A stretch of 64,000 nucleotides of DNA, taken from positions 62,001 through 126,000 of the forward strand of contig DASSNE010000058.1 in NCBI GenBank assembly GCA_035688265.1, read 5' to 3'. The notes below the pieces were generated by a model. That model was given only the letters and a program-made list of their open reading frames with translations. It was not told the DNA's origin and ran no database searches. Positions 45,146 to 53,250 of this stretch are shown here, piece by piece (the first letter of the stretch is position 1; each line of letters opens with the position of its first letter). The translations under genes were made by a program, and so were the position numbers. The stretch is from DASSBR01 sp035688265 (GTDB lineage Bacteria; Pseudomonadota; Gammaproteobacteria; Natronospirales; DASSBR01).

Positions 45146-45165
45146 ATTCCTGCCTTCGCAGGAAT
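45146..45165. repeat. GTCATTCC-family hairpin between AmiE-like gene and namZ
   Basis: ATTCCTGC-CTTC-GCAGGAAT forms an 8-bp stem with a 4-base loop. It belongs with the repeats at 7168 and 23821. It lies in the 114-bp gap of the presumed operon and may modulate readthrough. Confidence 0.65.
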
Positions 45166-45179
45166 GACACATCACAAAC

Positions 45180-46832
45180 TCAATAATCCCGCTGTACCCA
45201 TTCGGATTTTTCGAACTGGTCGATTTTGCGGCCGTCGACTTTAACGTCGTGAACGTACCAGCCGCGGCCGTTGGTGCTTGCATCGGTGCGGTAGTCGAAC
45301 TGCACGTACCGGGCGTTGGGCGGCAGCACGAATTTCTTTGTTTGCCAGCCATTGCTTGAGCCGGTGAGCTGGCCGAGCGTGGTCCAGTGCACGCCGTCCG
45401 GAGAGGCCTCGACGATGCCGTAGTCCTCGCCGGGCTCGGTGCGATACCAGGTGTGGAACGACAGCGTCTTGCCGTGCGCATCGATCTTCGCCGTCAGCGT
45501 CCGGTTCAGGTAATCGCCGTAGCCGGAGAACCAGGCGTCGCCGCCGCCGGGGATGGCGACCGGAATGGCATCGGCGGCATCGGTATAGACTTCGCGGCGC
45601 GCAACCACGTCGGAGGCGCCGTGGCGCGTCGGGTGCACGCGATTCATCAACAACACCGCGACGATGTCGTTGGGTTTGTTGAGGATGATCGTGGTGCCGG
45701 TAAAGCCTTCGTGGCCGATCGTGTGCGGACCGGAGAGCGCGCCCATGAAATAGTCGCGGTCGATCGACCAGCCGAGGCCGGTAGCGTCATCGGGGTACTT
45801 GGTGTCCCAGTTGGTCGACAGCACTTTGACGGCGCGCTTGGACAGGATGCGCTTGCCGTTGTAGGTGCCGCCGTTGAGCATCATCTGGCCGAAGACCGCG
45901 AGATCGTGGGCGCTGCTGAACAGGCCGGCGTGACCGGCGACGCCGTCAAGCGCCCAGGCGTTTTCGTCATCCACCTGTCCCCACAGCAGACCCCGGTTGG
46001 TCCACGGCTGGTATTCGGTCGCGGCGATGCGCGGCTTGAGGCTCGCCGGCGGGTTGTACATCGTGTCGCTCATGTGCAGCGGGTCGGTGATGTGCTGCTT
46101 GATAAAGGCATCTTCGCGCTCGCCGCTCACGCGTTCGATCAGCGCGCCCAGAGTGATGAAGTTGATGTCGCTGTACACGTAATGCGTCGCCGGCGGATAT
46201 TCGAGCGGCAACTGAAGCACGTATTCCAGGCGATCCTTGCGCGTGCCGGGAATCTGGTAGAGCGGCGTCGGCGGATCGGGCCGGAAGCCCGACGTGTGCG
46301 TCAGCAGTTCCCGTACCGTCACCGCCCCTTTTCCGTTGACGCCGAATTCGGGCAGGTACTTCGCGACCGGTGCGTCGAGCTTGATTTTTCCTTCGTCCCA
46401 GAGCTGCATCACCGCGGTGGCGGTAAACAGCTTCGTCACCGACGCCATGTCGAAAATTTCGTCCTTGTGCATCGGCAACGGCTGACCCATCGTGCTGTAG
46501 GAGCCATTCGTGTAAATCGCGGAATAGCCGTAGGCTTTCCACTTGGCGATCGTGCCGCGCCGCGCGATCAGAACGACGGCGCCCGGCGCCACGCGTCGGA
46601 CCAGGATGCGGCTGATGGTACCGTCCATGGCTTTCAGCGGCGCCTCGACGAGACCTGCCTGTTGTGCCGATCCCTCGTGCAGAATGGTGCGACACGGGCA
46701 ACCGGGATGATCCCACGTGTAGCGATGCTGCGTCCCCGCCTGCCCTGCCATGGCAACCGACAGCGGTGCGATCGCAAAAACGAAAGCGAAGAGTAATTTC
46801 GTTGAAATTTTCGCTTGCTCAATTGAAGTCAT
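45180..46832 (-). CDS. AmiE-like S12 hydrolase with C-terminal beta-sandwich domain (paralogue 5)
   Basis: A 550-residue exported protein. Motifs are SVTK (Ser131, Lys134), YSD in YVYSDINF and HEG in GHEGFTGT. It is the most divergent S12 member here and resembles the YbbE/AmiE and YfeW group. B. subtilis AmiE removes stem peptides from MurNAc so that NamZ can act, and this gene precedes namZ in the same way. After about residue 430 a beta-sandwich begins (FSGYGDYLNRTLTAKI...TWYRTEPGEDYGIVEASPDG) that looks like the VEG domain of M6 immune-inhibitor-A peptidases and may aid binding. GGAG precedes the ATG; lysA diverges 18 bp away. Confidence 0.8.
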   Translation of the reverse strand: MTSIEQAKISTKLLFAFVFAIAPLSVAMAGQAGTQHRYTWDHPGCPCRTILHEGSAQQAGLVEAPLKAMDGTISRILVRRVAPGAVVLIARRGTIAKWKAYGYSAIYTNGSYSTMGQPLPMHKDEIFDMASVTKLFTATAVMQLWDEGKIKLDAPVAKYLPEFGVNGKGAVTVRELLTHTSGFRPDPPTPLYQIPGTRKDRLEYVLQLPLEYPPATHYVYSDINFITLGALIERVSGEREDAFIKQHITDPLHMSDTMYNPPASLKPRIAATEYQPWTNRGLLWGQVDDENAWALDGVAGHAGLFSSAHDLAVFGQMMLNGGTYNGKRILSKRAVKVLSTNWDTKYPDDATGLGWSIDRDYFMGALSGPHTIGHEGFTGTTIILNKPNDIVAVLLMNRVHPTRHGASDVVARREVYTDAADAIPVAIPGGGDAWFSGYGDYLNRTLTAKIDAHGKTLSFHTWYRTEPGEDYGIVEASPDGVHWTTLGQLTGSSNGWQTKKFVLPPNARYVQFDYRTDASTNGRGWYVHDVKVDGRKIDQFEKSEWVQRDY

Positions 46833-46842
46833 GTCGTATACT
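46815..46842 (+). promoter_or_regulatory. Candidate lysA promoter giving a leaderless message
   Basis: TTGCTC (46815-46820) and TATACT (46837-46842) are spaced 16 bp. The expected start point is at or just before the lysA ATG at 46851, and no ribosome site precedes that ATG. Part of the promoter lies in the first codons of the divergent AmiE-like gene. Confidence 0.5.
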
Positions 46843-46850
46843 CCGCGCCC

Positions 46851-48104
46851 ATGTCAAATTTAATTACATCCAAAAACGGTGAATTGTGGCTGGAGTCCGT
46901 TCCGCTGCAAACGCTGGCCGAGCGTTTTCAAACGCCGCTGTTCGCTTATTCCCGACGCAGTATTGAAGCCGCATATCAGGGATTCGAAGACGCGCTTGCC
47001 GGTGCGCCTCACCAGATCTGCTACGCGGTCAAGGCGAATGGCGCGCGGGCGATATTGCAATTGCTCGCGCGCCTCGGGGCCGGCTTCGATATCGTCTCCG
47101 GCGGCGAACTTGCGCTTGTACTCGCGGCCGGCGGCAGCGCCGAGCGCACCGTTTTTTCCGGCGTCGGCAAGCGCAGCGACGAAATCGAATATGCATTGAC
47201 CGTCGGGGTTCAATGTTTCGATATCGAATCCGCAGCCGAGCTCGAACGCATCAGCGACATTGCTTCTCGATCCAAAAAGACCGCGCACGTCGCGTTGCGC
47301 GTCAACCCGGACATCGAGGGCATGACGCATCCGCATCTCACCACCGGGCGGCGCGAAGACAAGTTCGGCATCCCGATCGAACTGGCCGAAGATCTGTGCC
47401 GGCGTGCCAACGCGCTGCCGGGTCTTCGGCTGACCGGCCTCGCCTGCCACATCGGGTCGTCGCTGCACGATCCGGCGCCGTACGTCGCCGCGGGCAAACG
47501 CATCATCGAATTGGCCGACCGGCTCAAGGAAGCCGGCATCGCGCTCGACCATCTCGACTTCGGTGGCGGCTTTCCGGTCGGCTATCGCGGTGAGACGTTG
47601 CCGCCGGTGAGCGAGTTTCTCGAACCGCTGAAAAACGAAGTCGCTCGCCGCGACCTGACGCTGTTCATCGAGCCCGGGCGCTCCATCGTCGGCCCCGCCG
47701 GCGTGCTGCTGACGCGCGTCGAGTACGTCAAACGCGGCGAAGGCGTGAACTGGCTGATTGCCGACGCGGGCATGACCGAATTGATGCGGCCGCCGTTGTA
47801 CGGCGCGTGGCACGACATTCGCGTCGTCAGGCCGCGCGCAGATCTCGCCGCGGAAGCGTCTCACGTGGTCGGGCCGGTATGCGAATCGGCCGACTTCCTC
47901 GGCCGTGACCGCACGCTCGCCGCACAAGCGGGCGACGTGCTCGCGGTCATGGACGCCGGCGCTTACGGCGCATCCATGGCGTCCAACTATAATGCCCGGC
48001 CACGTCCTGCCGAGGTGCTCGTCGATGGCGAGCAGGTGACGTTGATTCGTCGTCGCGAAACCTATGCGGACCTGATGCGTCTCGAGCAGTTTGATAACAC
48101 CTGA
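46851..48104 (+). CDS. lysA: Diaminopimelate decarboxylase
   Basis: A 417-residue fold-III PLP enzyme that converts meso-diaminopimelate to L-lysine. PLP Lys61 is in CYAVKANG; HIGSS, DFGGGFPVGY, EPGRSIVGPAG, CESADFLG and YGASMASNYN are all present. It is a biosynthetic enzyme in most bacteria. Here it diverges from the AmiE-like-namZ genes across only 18 bp, so it may also channel DAP from degraded murein into lysine. The ATG at 46851 has no ribosome site and a TATACT just upstream. Confidence 0.95.
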   Translation: MSNLITSKNGELWLESVPLQTLAERFQTPLFAYSRRSIEAAYQGFEDALAGAPHQICYAVKANGARAILQLLARLGAGFDIVSGGELALVLAAGGSAERTVFSGVGKRSDEIEYALTVGVQCFDIESAAELERISDIASRSKKTAHVALRVNPDIEGMTHPHLTTGRREDKFGIPIELAEDLCRRANALPGLRLTGLACHIGSSLHDPAPYVAAGKRIIELADRLKEAGIALDHLDFGGGFPVGYRGETLPPVSEFLEPLKNEVARRDLTLFIEPGRSIVGPAGVLLTRVEYVKRGEGVNWLIADAGMTELMRPPLYGAWHDIRVVRPRADLAAEASHVVGPVCESADFLGRDRTLAAQAGDVLAVMDAGAYGASMASNYNARPRPAEVLVDGEQVTLIRRRETYADLMRLEQFDNT

Positions 48105-48161
48105 TGTAGGAGCGGCCGCTGGCCGCGAATTAATATATTCGCGAGCGGCGCTCGCTCCTAC
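48105..48161. repeat. REP-like palindrome (GGAGCG...CGCTCCTAC family), copy 2
   Basis: Begins TGTAGGAGCGGCCGCTGG and ends GAGCGGCGCTCGCTCCTAC; its arms pair around an AT-rich centre with AATTAATATATT. It fills the gap between convergent lysA and the S9 peptidase and likely helps end both transcripts. Confidence 0.7.
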
Positions 48162-48172
48162 AACACCCGTCG

Positions 48173-50320
48173 TCAATGTGGTTGCCCGGTTTGCGCGTGC
48201 AGCTCCGCGGCCAGGAATTCGGCCGTCCGCGTGTCGGCTTCAAGCCACGAGTGGTACCGCAGGAAGCTGTGAATCTCGTCCGGAATGACGAGTTCCTGCA
48301 CCTCGACGCCGCGCGACTTCAGGCGGTTGGCGATATCGACCGTTTGCTGGAATTTGACCGTGTGGTCGTTGTCGCCCTGGATCAGCAGCACGGGCGAGCG
48401 CCACTTTTCGATCGAGCCGACGGGCGATGAGCGCCACGCGACCTTGAGCGCCTTCTTCCGATCGGTTTCGAAGCTGGGATAATCGCGCTGGAACCAGTTG
48501 CGGAGCATGTCCAGCGACCAGTCGTGAATGCCCGCCCAGTCGGAACCCGCCTTGAAGATATCGGAATTGCGCGCCAGCGAGAGCGCGGTCAGGTAGCCGC
48601 CGTAGGAGCCGCCCCAGATGCCGATGTGATGCGCGTCGACGCCGGGCAGATGTTGCAGGTAGCGCGCACCGGCCACCACATCGCGATATTCCGACGCGCC
48701 GGCGGGACCGGCATGCGCGGGATGATGAAATTCCCAGCCGTGGCCGATGCCGAGGCGGTAATTCACCGACAGCACCACGAAGCCGTGGTTGGCGAGATAC
48801 TGGTTGACGGCGTAGCCGTTCGAGTAATAGCCGGAGTAATGCCAGCCAAGCAGCATTTGCCGCATCGGGCCACCGTGCACGAAGATTACTGCCGGCTTTT
48901 TGGCGGCGCCGCCGGCGCGCTCGAAGAGTTGCCCGTAGGCAACATGCCCGTCGCTCGCCTTGAAGGTCACGAGCTTCGGCACGACCAGTTGCTGGGTCGG
49001 AAAATCGGCCGGAATCTGATCCGCGTCCAGCACCTTTACAGCGCCGCCTTGAGCCGGCTCGACCGCCACCAGCGGCGGCTGCTTCGCGCCCGCCTGGATG
49101 AAGGCGACGGTCTTGCCGCCCTCCGCCACCACCGGCGACCAGCTTAATTCCGTCCCGTGCGTCAGCGCCTGCGGCTTGGCGCCGTCCACGGCCACGCGAA
49201 ACAGGTGGCGCCGATCGATGTCGCCGGGCGTATCGCCGGTATTGGCGCTATAGACGATGAAGCGGCCGTCCGGCGCCATCGTCACGTTCTCGACCATGTA
49301 GTGGCCGCTCGTCAAACGCCGTGCCTTGCCGCCCGTCGCGGCGATCGCGTAGAGGTGCGGCCAGCCGTCGAGGTCGTTCATGAAAATCAGACGATTGCCG
49401 GCGGCCCAGTGGAGATTCGCACCACCCGCCGTGTTCGGCATCGAGCCCAGCAGCGTGTGCGGACTTTTCCAGACCGCGCGCGCCTCGCCGCTTGCCACGT
49501 CGCCCACCCAGATCGACCACGGGTGCGGCGTCCGCTTGAGCAGCGGCTCGACCTTGCCGCCTGCGCCGGGCCGGCGGACGAACGCGATGTGCTTGCCGTC
49601 CGGCGACCAGCGCGGATCGGAATCATGGTTGGTGGTCGGATCGAGGTAGCGCAGGCGCGGCTCGCCGCGCGTGTAAATGGTGATGAAGCTGTGATCGCCC
49701 CGGCCCGAGACGAACGCGAGTTGCTTGCTATCGGGCGACCAGCGCAGGCTGTAATCGGCGCCGCGATCGAAGAACATCAGCTGCGGCCTGGCCGAACCGT
49801 CGGTCGGCGCAGACCAGACAGAATGGTCCTTCTTGAGGAACGCGATCGTCCTGCCGTCCGGCGACACCGCCGGCGCGTCGCCCATGCCGATCAGGATCGG
49901 CGCGCCGCCGGTGATCGGCACCGTCCAGACCTGCATCTTCGGTCGCTTGACAGACGACGTCGGATCGGGCGGCACCCGCATCGGATAGATATTGTCATGG
50001 TTGCCGCCGCGCACGTAGGCCACGTATTGGTCGTCGCCGGACACCTGCACGTAAGTCAGTTCCTGGCCGTCGTCGTTCCGGTAATGCGTCAACTGGCGGG
50101 GCTTGAAATCCGGCGCCTGGGCGATCCAGATGTTGCGCACGCCGCGCTCGTTCAGCACCCAAGCGATCGTCTTGCCGGAATCCGACGCCGTCAGTTCCGT
50201 CGGGAACGGATAGCCGAGCACCTGCTGCATCGTGAAATGCTGCGCCGATGCCTGTGCGGCGGCCGGAATCAGGATCAAAAAGCCAACAATTGCCAGAGTT
50301 CGCCTGAACAGTCTCAGCAT
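48173..50320 (-). CDS. Exported S9 prolyl oligopeptidase/acylaminoacyl-peptidase family enzyme
   Basis: A 715-residue peptidase. A signal peptide (AIVGFLILIPAAAQASA) is followed by a WD40/beta-propeller-like domain with repeated SPDG motifs (to about residue 450) and an alpha/beta-hydrolase domain. The triad is Ser572 in GGSYGG, Asp652 in GDNDHTV and His684 in DEIHSF. The ATG at 50320 has GGAGA upstream; earlier in-frame residues are unsupported. The family cleaves short peptides. It may digest wall-derived or proteinaceous peptides, and its link to the murein genes is by position only. Confidence 0.9.
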   Translation of the reverse strand: MLRLFRRTLAIVGFLILIPAAAQASAQHFTMQQVLGYPFPTELTASDSGKTIAWVLNERGVRNIWIAQAPDFKPRQLTHYRNDDGQELTYVQVSGDDQYVAYVRGGNHDNIYPMRVPPDPTSSVKRPKMQVWTVPITGGAPILIGMGDAPAVSPDGRTIAFLKKDHSVWSAPTDGSARPQLMFFDRGADYSLRWSPDSKQLAFVSGRGDHSFITIYTRGEPRLRYLDPTTNHDSDPRWSPDGKHIAFVRRPGAGGKVEPLLKRTPHPWSIWVGDVASGEARAVWKSPHTLLGSMPNTAGGANLHWAAGNRLIFMNDLDGWPHLYAIAATGGKARRLTSGHYMVENVTMAPDGRFIVYSANTGDTPGDIDRRHLFRVAVDGAKPQALTHGTELSWSPVVAEGGKTVAFIQAGAKQPPLVAVEPAQGGAVKVLDADQIPADFPTQQLVVPKLVTFKASDGHVAYGQLFERAGGAAKKPAVIFVHGGPMRQMLLGWHYSGYYSNGYAVNQYLANHGFVVLSVNYRLGIGHGWEFHHPAHAGPAGASEYRDVVAGARYLQHLPGVDAHHIGIWGGSYGGYLTALSLARNSDIFKAGSDWAGIHDWSLDMLRNWFQRDYPSFETDRKKALKVAWRSSPVGSIEKWRSPVLLIQGDNDHTVKFQQTVDIANRLKSRGVEVQELVIPDEIHSFLRYHSWLEADTRTAEFLAAELHAQTGQPH

Positions 50321-50485
50321 GTCATTCTCCAACGGCGGGGCTGAACCGCCGCCTAGGCTAAGCGGAGCCGCCCGGGGTGGCAACTGAATAGCAAGAAAGC
50401 ATCGCTTGTTTACTTTTTTGCATTGGTCTTCGAGAATCGTATCTTCTATGGTTTTAGTCGATTTCCCGAAACTGGCACGCCGACC

Positions 50486-51565
50486 ATGAAGCTATTCACC
50501 CGTTTGCACGGCCGCGGCGCCCCGTTCGCCGCGCTGCTGATCGCCATCGTCTGCGCGCCGGCCGCGGCCAAAAACGCGCCGCACGTCCTCGGCACCGCCT
50601 ACGTCGATGTATCGGTGGCAACGCTGTGGACTTCGCCGGATTCGCCGCGGTCGATCGACAAGCCGGCACTGACCAACCCGGTGCACATGCAGAAGTGGAT
50701 CGACGGCATGTCGGTCGCGCAACGCCGCTGGCTCTCCGGCCACAACGCCACGCAAACCCAAGTGCTCTATGGCCACAAGGTTTACATCCTCAAGGAGCAG
50801 GGCCAATGGGACAAAATTGCCGTACCGGGGCAGCCGACGCCGAAGAACCCGCTCGGCTATCCGGGATGGGTGCCGAAAGTCCAACTCACGCACAGCAGCC
50901 ACTTCGGCAAAATTGTGCAAAAGCAGCCGTTTGCGCTCGTCAGCGGCGCACCGACGGTCTGGCTGTACAGCAATGAAAAGCTGTCGCACAAGTTCCTGCG
51001 CATCAGCTTCAATACGCGCCTGCCGGTGCTGAGCCGCACTGCCGATGCGGTGCGCGTCGCCACACCGGACGACGGTCCCAAATGGCTGAAGGCCAGCGAC
51101 GTCAAAATCTATCAATCGACGGCCGACATTCCGCGTCCGACCGCGGCTGAATTGCTGAAAACGGCGAAACAATTCGTCGGCCTGCCCTACATCTGGGCCG
51201 GCCGCTCCGGTTTCGCCTACGACTGCTCCGGGTTCACCGGCTCCATGTACCAGTATTACGGCATGACGCTGCCGCGCGACGCGGGCGCCCAGGCGCTTCA
51301 CGGCCATGGCGTGAAAATCCCGAGGACAAACCACGACCTGCAGCGCGGCGACTTGCTGTTCTACGCAAACCACGACGGCACCGGCTCGATCTATCACGTC
51401 GCCATGTACGTCGGCAACGGCAAAATGATCGAAGCCTACGCGAGCGGCACTCCGCTGCGCGTCACGACCGCCCGCTTCGGCAAAAATTACTGGGGCGCCG
51501 CCAAATTCCTGACGAACCTGGAAAAGGCCACGGCCGCAAATCCGAGCGAAACCTCAAAAAGATAA
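50486..51565 (+). CDS. NlpC/P60 endopeptidase with SH3-like domains (YkfC-like)
   Basis: A 359-residue exported protein. Residues about 35 to 210 look like two bacterial SH3 domains, followed by an NlpC/P60 domain from about 218. The nucleophile is Cys247 in YDCSGFTG, with His304 in YHVAMYVG; the third polar position is Glu316 in MIEA where many members have His. The layout matches YkfC-type gamma-D-glutamyl-L-diamino acid endopeptidases that cut free muropeptides with an N-terminal L-Ala. The frame begins at 50423, but the ATG at 50486 gives the signal peptide. The 165-bp gap before it shows no strong element. Confidence 0.88.
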   Translation: MKLFTRLHGRGAPFAALLIAIVCAPAAAKNAPHVLGTAYVDVSVATLWTSPDSPRSIDKPALTNPVHMQKWIDGMSVAQRRWLSGHNATQTQVLYGHKVYILKEQGQWDKIAVPGQPTPKNPLGYPGWVPKVQLTHSSHFGKIVQKQPFALVSGAPTVWLYSNEKLSHKFLRISFNTRLPVLSRTADAVRVATPDDGPKWLKASDVKIYQSTADIPRPTAAELLKTAKQFVGLPYIWAGRSGFAYDCSGFTGSMYQYYGMTLPRDAGAQALHGHGVKIPRTNHDLQRGDLLFYANHDGTGSIYHVAMYVGNGKMIEAYASGTPLRVTTARFGKNYWGAAKFLTNLEKATAANPSETSKR

Positions 51566-51615
51566 TCTTCCAAATCGAAGTGCAGGACCTAACGTCTCAG
51601 CACCCTAGGTGCACG

Positions 51616-51649
51616 CCCAGAGCCTCCAGGGACGGATTCACGGCGTCCC
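51616..51649. repeat. Second copy of the GGGACGCCGTGAAT core, inverted
   Basis: Its inverse complement reads GGGACGCCGTGAATCCGTCC then CTGGAGGCTCTGGG, matching the core at 43747-43780 with four substitutions. The terminal inverted repeats of the first copy are only weakly preserved. Like the first copy, it lies upstream of an S12 gene. Confidence 0.65.
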
Positions 51650-51726
51650 GGAAAATGGCTACCGTGGCGGGCGCCGGTCAGACTGCGGAAGCCTGTAACG
51701 TCTTCTTCTACAACAGGATTACGGCC

Positions 51727-53250
51727 GTGCGCACAATCTTTGCAGCCATCGTCGTTCTCGGATGCTTCACTCTCGCGAGCCAAATCGCCTCGGCCACTGA
51801 GCCCACACCGCTTCAAGGCCTCGACCATTACATTGAGCAATCAATGCACGCCTGGCACGTTCCGGGACTGGCGATCGCCGTCGTCAAGGACGACAAAGTG
51901 GTGATGGAAAAGGGCTACGGCGTCAGGACGCTCGACACGCACGCAAAGGTCGACAAAAACACACTGTTTTCGATCGCCTCCAACACTAAAGCCTTCACCG
52001 CCGCCTCGATCGGGATGCTCGTCGATGCGGGCAAGCTCGGCTGGGACAGCCCGGTCATCGATTTCCTGCCCGACTTCCAGCTTTACAACGCTTACCCGAC
52101 ACGCCAGGTCCGGATTCGCGACCTGCTCACCCACCGCACCGGCTACTGCGGCAACAGCTTCCTCTGGTACGACACTTACGCGACGCGCGCCGAGGTGCTG
52201 CACAGCCTGCGGCTCATCAAGCCGCAGCACAGCTTCCGCTCCCAGTTCTGCTACAGCAACATCATGTTCATGGCGGCAGGCCAGATCGTGCAGGCGGTCA
52301 GCGGCAAAAGCTGGGACGACTTTATCAAGACGCGATTCTTCGAACCGCTCGGCATGACGCACAGCGATGTGACTGTCGCCGCAATGAGCGCGAACAAGGA
52401 TGCCGCCACGCCGTATGCGATGCTCGACGGCAAAATGACGCCGCTCGACCGCTATTACCAGAAAAACATTGCTCCTGCCGGCGCCATCAACTCGAGCGTG
52501 TCCGACATGGCGCACTGGCTGCTGACGCTACTGGCCGGCGGCGAATATCAAGGCCGTCGCATTCTCAGCCAAGCGGTCGTCAAGGCAATGGAAACGCCGC
52601 AAATTCCGGTCCCCGCCGATGCGCGCGAACTGCGCCTGTTCCACGAGCTGAACCCGAAAATCCATTCGCTCTCCTACGGCCTCGGCTTGTTCATGGAAGA
52701 CTATCGCGGCGAGCACATCGTCTGGCATTACGGCGAGATCGACGGCATGACCTCTGCCGTCGGCATGATCCCCGACCGCCACCTGGGCGTCGTGGTGCTG
52801 ACCAACCTCGACACCAACTGGCTGCCGCTCGCGGTGATGTACCGTGTTTTCGACGCCTATCTCGGCGCACCGGCTTACGACTGGAGCGCTCGCGCGGAAA
52901 AAGTCTGGGCCGGCATCGAGGCGCAGGCAAAACGGCAGGCGGCAAGGCTCGCGCCGTCGCGCGCTGCGCATCCGAAACTGTCGGCGCCGCTACAGGGCTA
53001 CGTCGGCACCTATACGAGCCCGTTCGGCAAGGCAACTGTGACGCTGGAGAACGGTCATTTGGTGATCAGGCACGGGCGCAAGTATGTCGGCGACCTGACG
53101 CCGTGGAACCGCGACACGTTCCATGTCGTCTGGCGCTACCGCTACCTCGGCGACACCTGGTGCCACTTCCTGCTCGGACCCGACGGTCGGATCGACAAGC
53201 TCAAGCTGTTCGGGCTGGATACCTACACCCGGCAAAGTGACGTCAGATAA
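51727..53250 (+). CDS. Exported S12 beta-lactamase-fold hydrolase, paralogue 6
   Basis: A 507-residue protein of the close S12 group. Motifs are SNTK (Ser85, Lys88), YSN in FCYSNIMF and HYG in WHYGEIDGM; a DUF3471-like domain ends it (YVGTYTSPFGKATVT). The frame is open from 51580 through a repeat; the GTG at 51727 starts a clear signal peptide (RTIFAAIVVLGCFTLASQI) and has CAGGA eight bases before it. It follows the NlpC/P60 gene by 161 bp in the same direction and overlaps murB tail to tail by 8 bases. Confidence 0.83.
   Translation: MRTIFAAIVVLGCFTLASQIASATEPTPLQGLDHYIEQSMHAWHVPGLAIAVVKDDKVVMEKGYGVRTLDTHAKVDKNTLFSIASNTKAFTAASIGMLVDAGKLGWDSPVIDFLPDFQLYNAYPTRQVRIRDLLTHRTGYCGNSFLWYDTYATRAEVLHSLRLIKPQHSFRSQFCYSNIMFMAAGQIVQAVSGKSWDDFIKTRFFEPLGMTHSDVTVAAMSANKDAATPYAMLDGKMTPLDRYYQKNIAPAGAINSSVSDMAHWLLTLLAGGEYQGRRILSQAVVKAMETPQIPVPADARELRLFHELNPKIHSLSYGLGLFMEDYRGEHIVWHYGEIDGMTSAVGMIPDRHLGVVVLTNLDTNWLPLAVMYRVFDAYLGAPAYDWSARAEKVWAGIEAQAKRQAARLAPSRAAHPKLSAPLQGYVGTYTSPFGKATVTLENGHLVIRHGRKYVGDLTPWNRDTFHVVWRYRYLGDTWCHFLLGPDGRIDKLKLFGLDTYTRQSDVR

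Noticed and set aside
16335..53250. S12 genes as an antibiotic-resistance cluster
   Set aside because: They keep the general S12 motifs but carry DUF3471-like or other extra domains and sit with murein and transport genes; no specific beta-lactamase signature or AmpR-type regulator is present.
2834..53250. The accessory region as an integrated mobile island
   Set aside because: No integrase, transposase, tRNA attachment site or flanking direct repeat was seen, and base composition looks even by eye.
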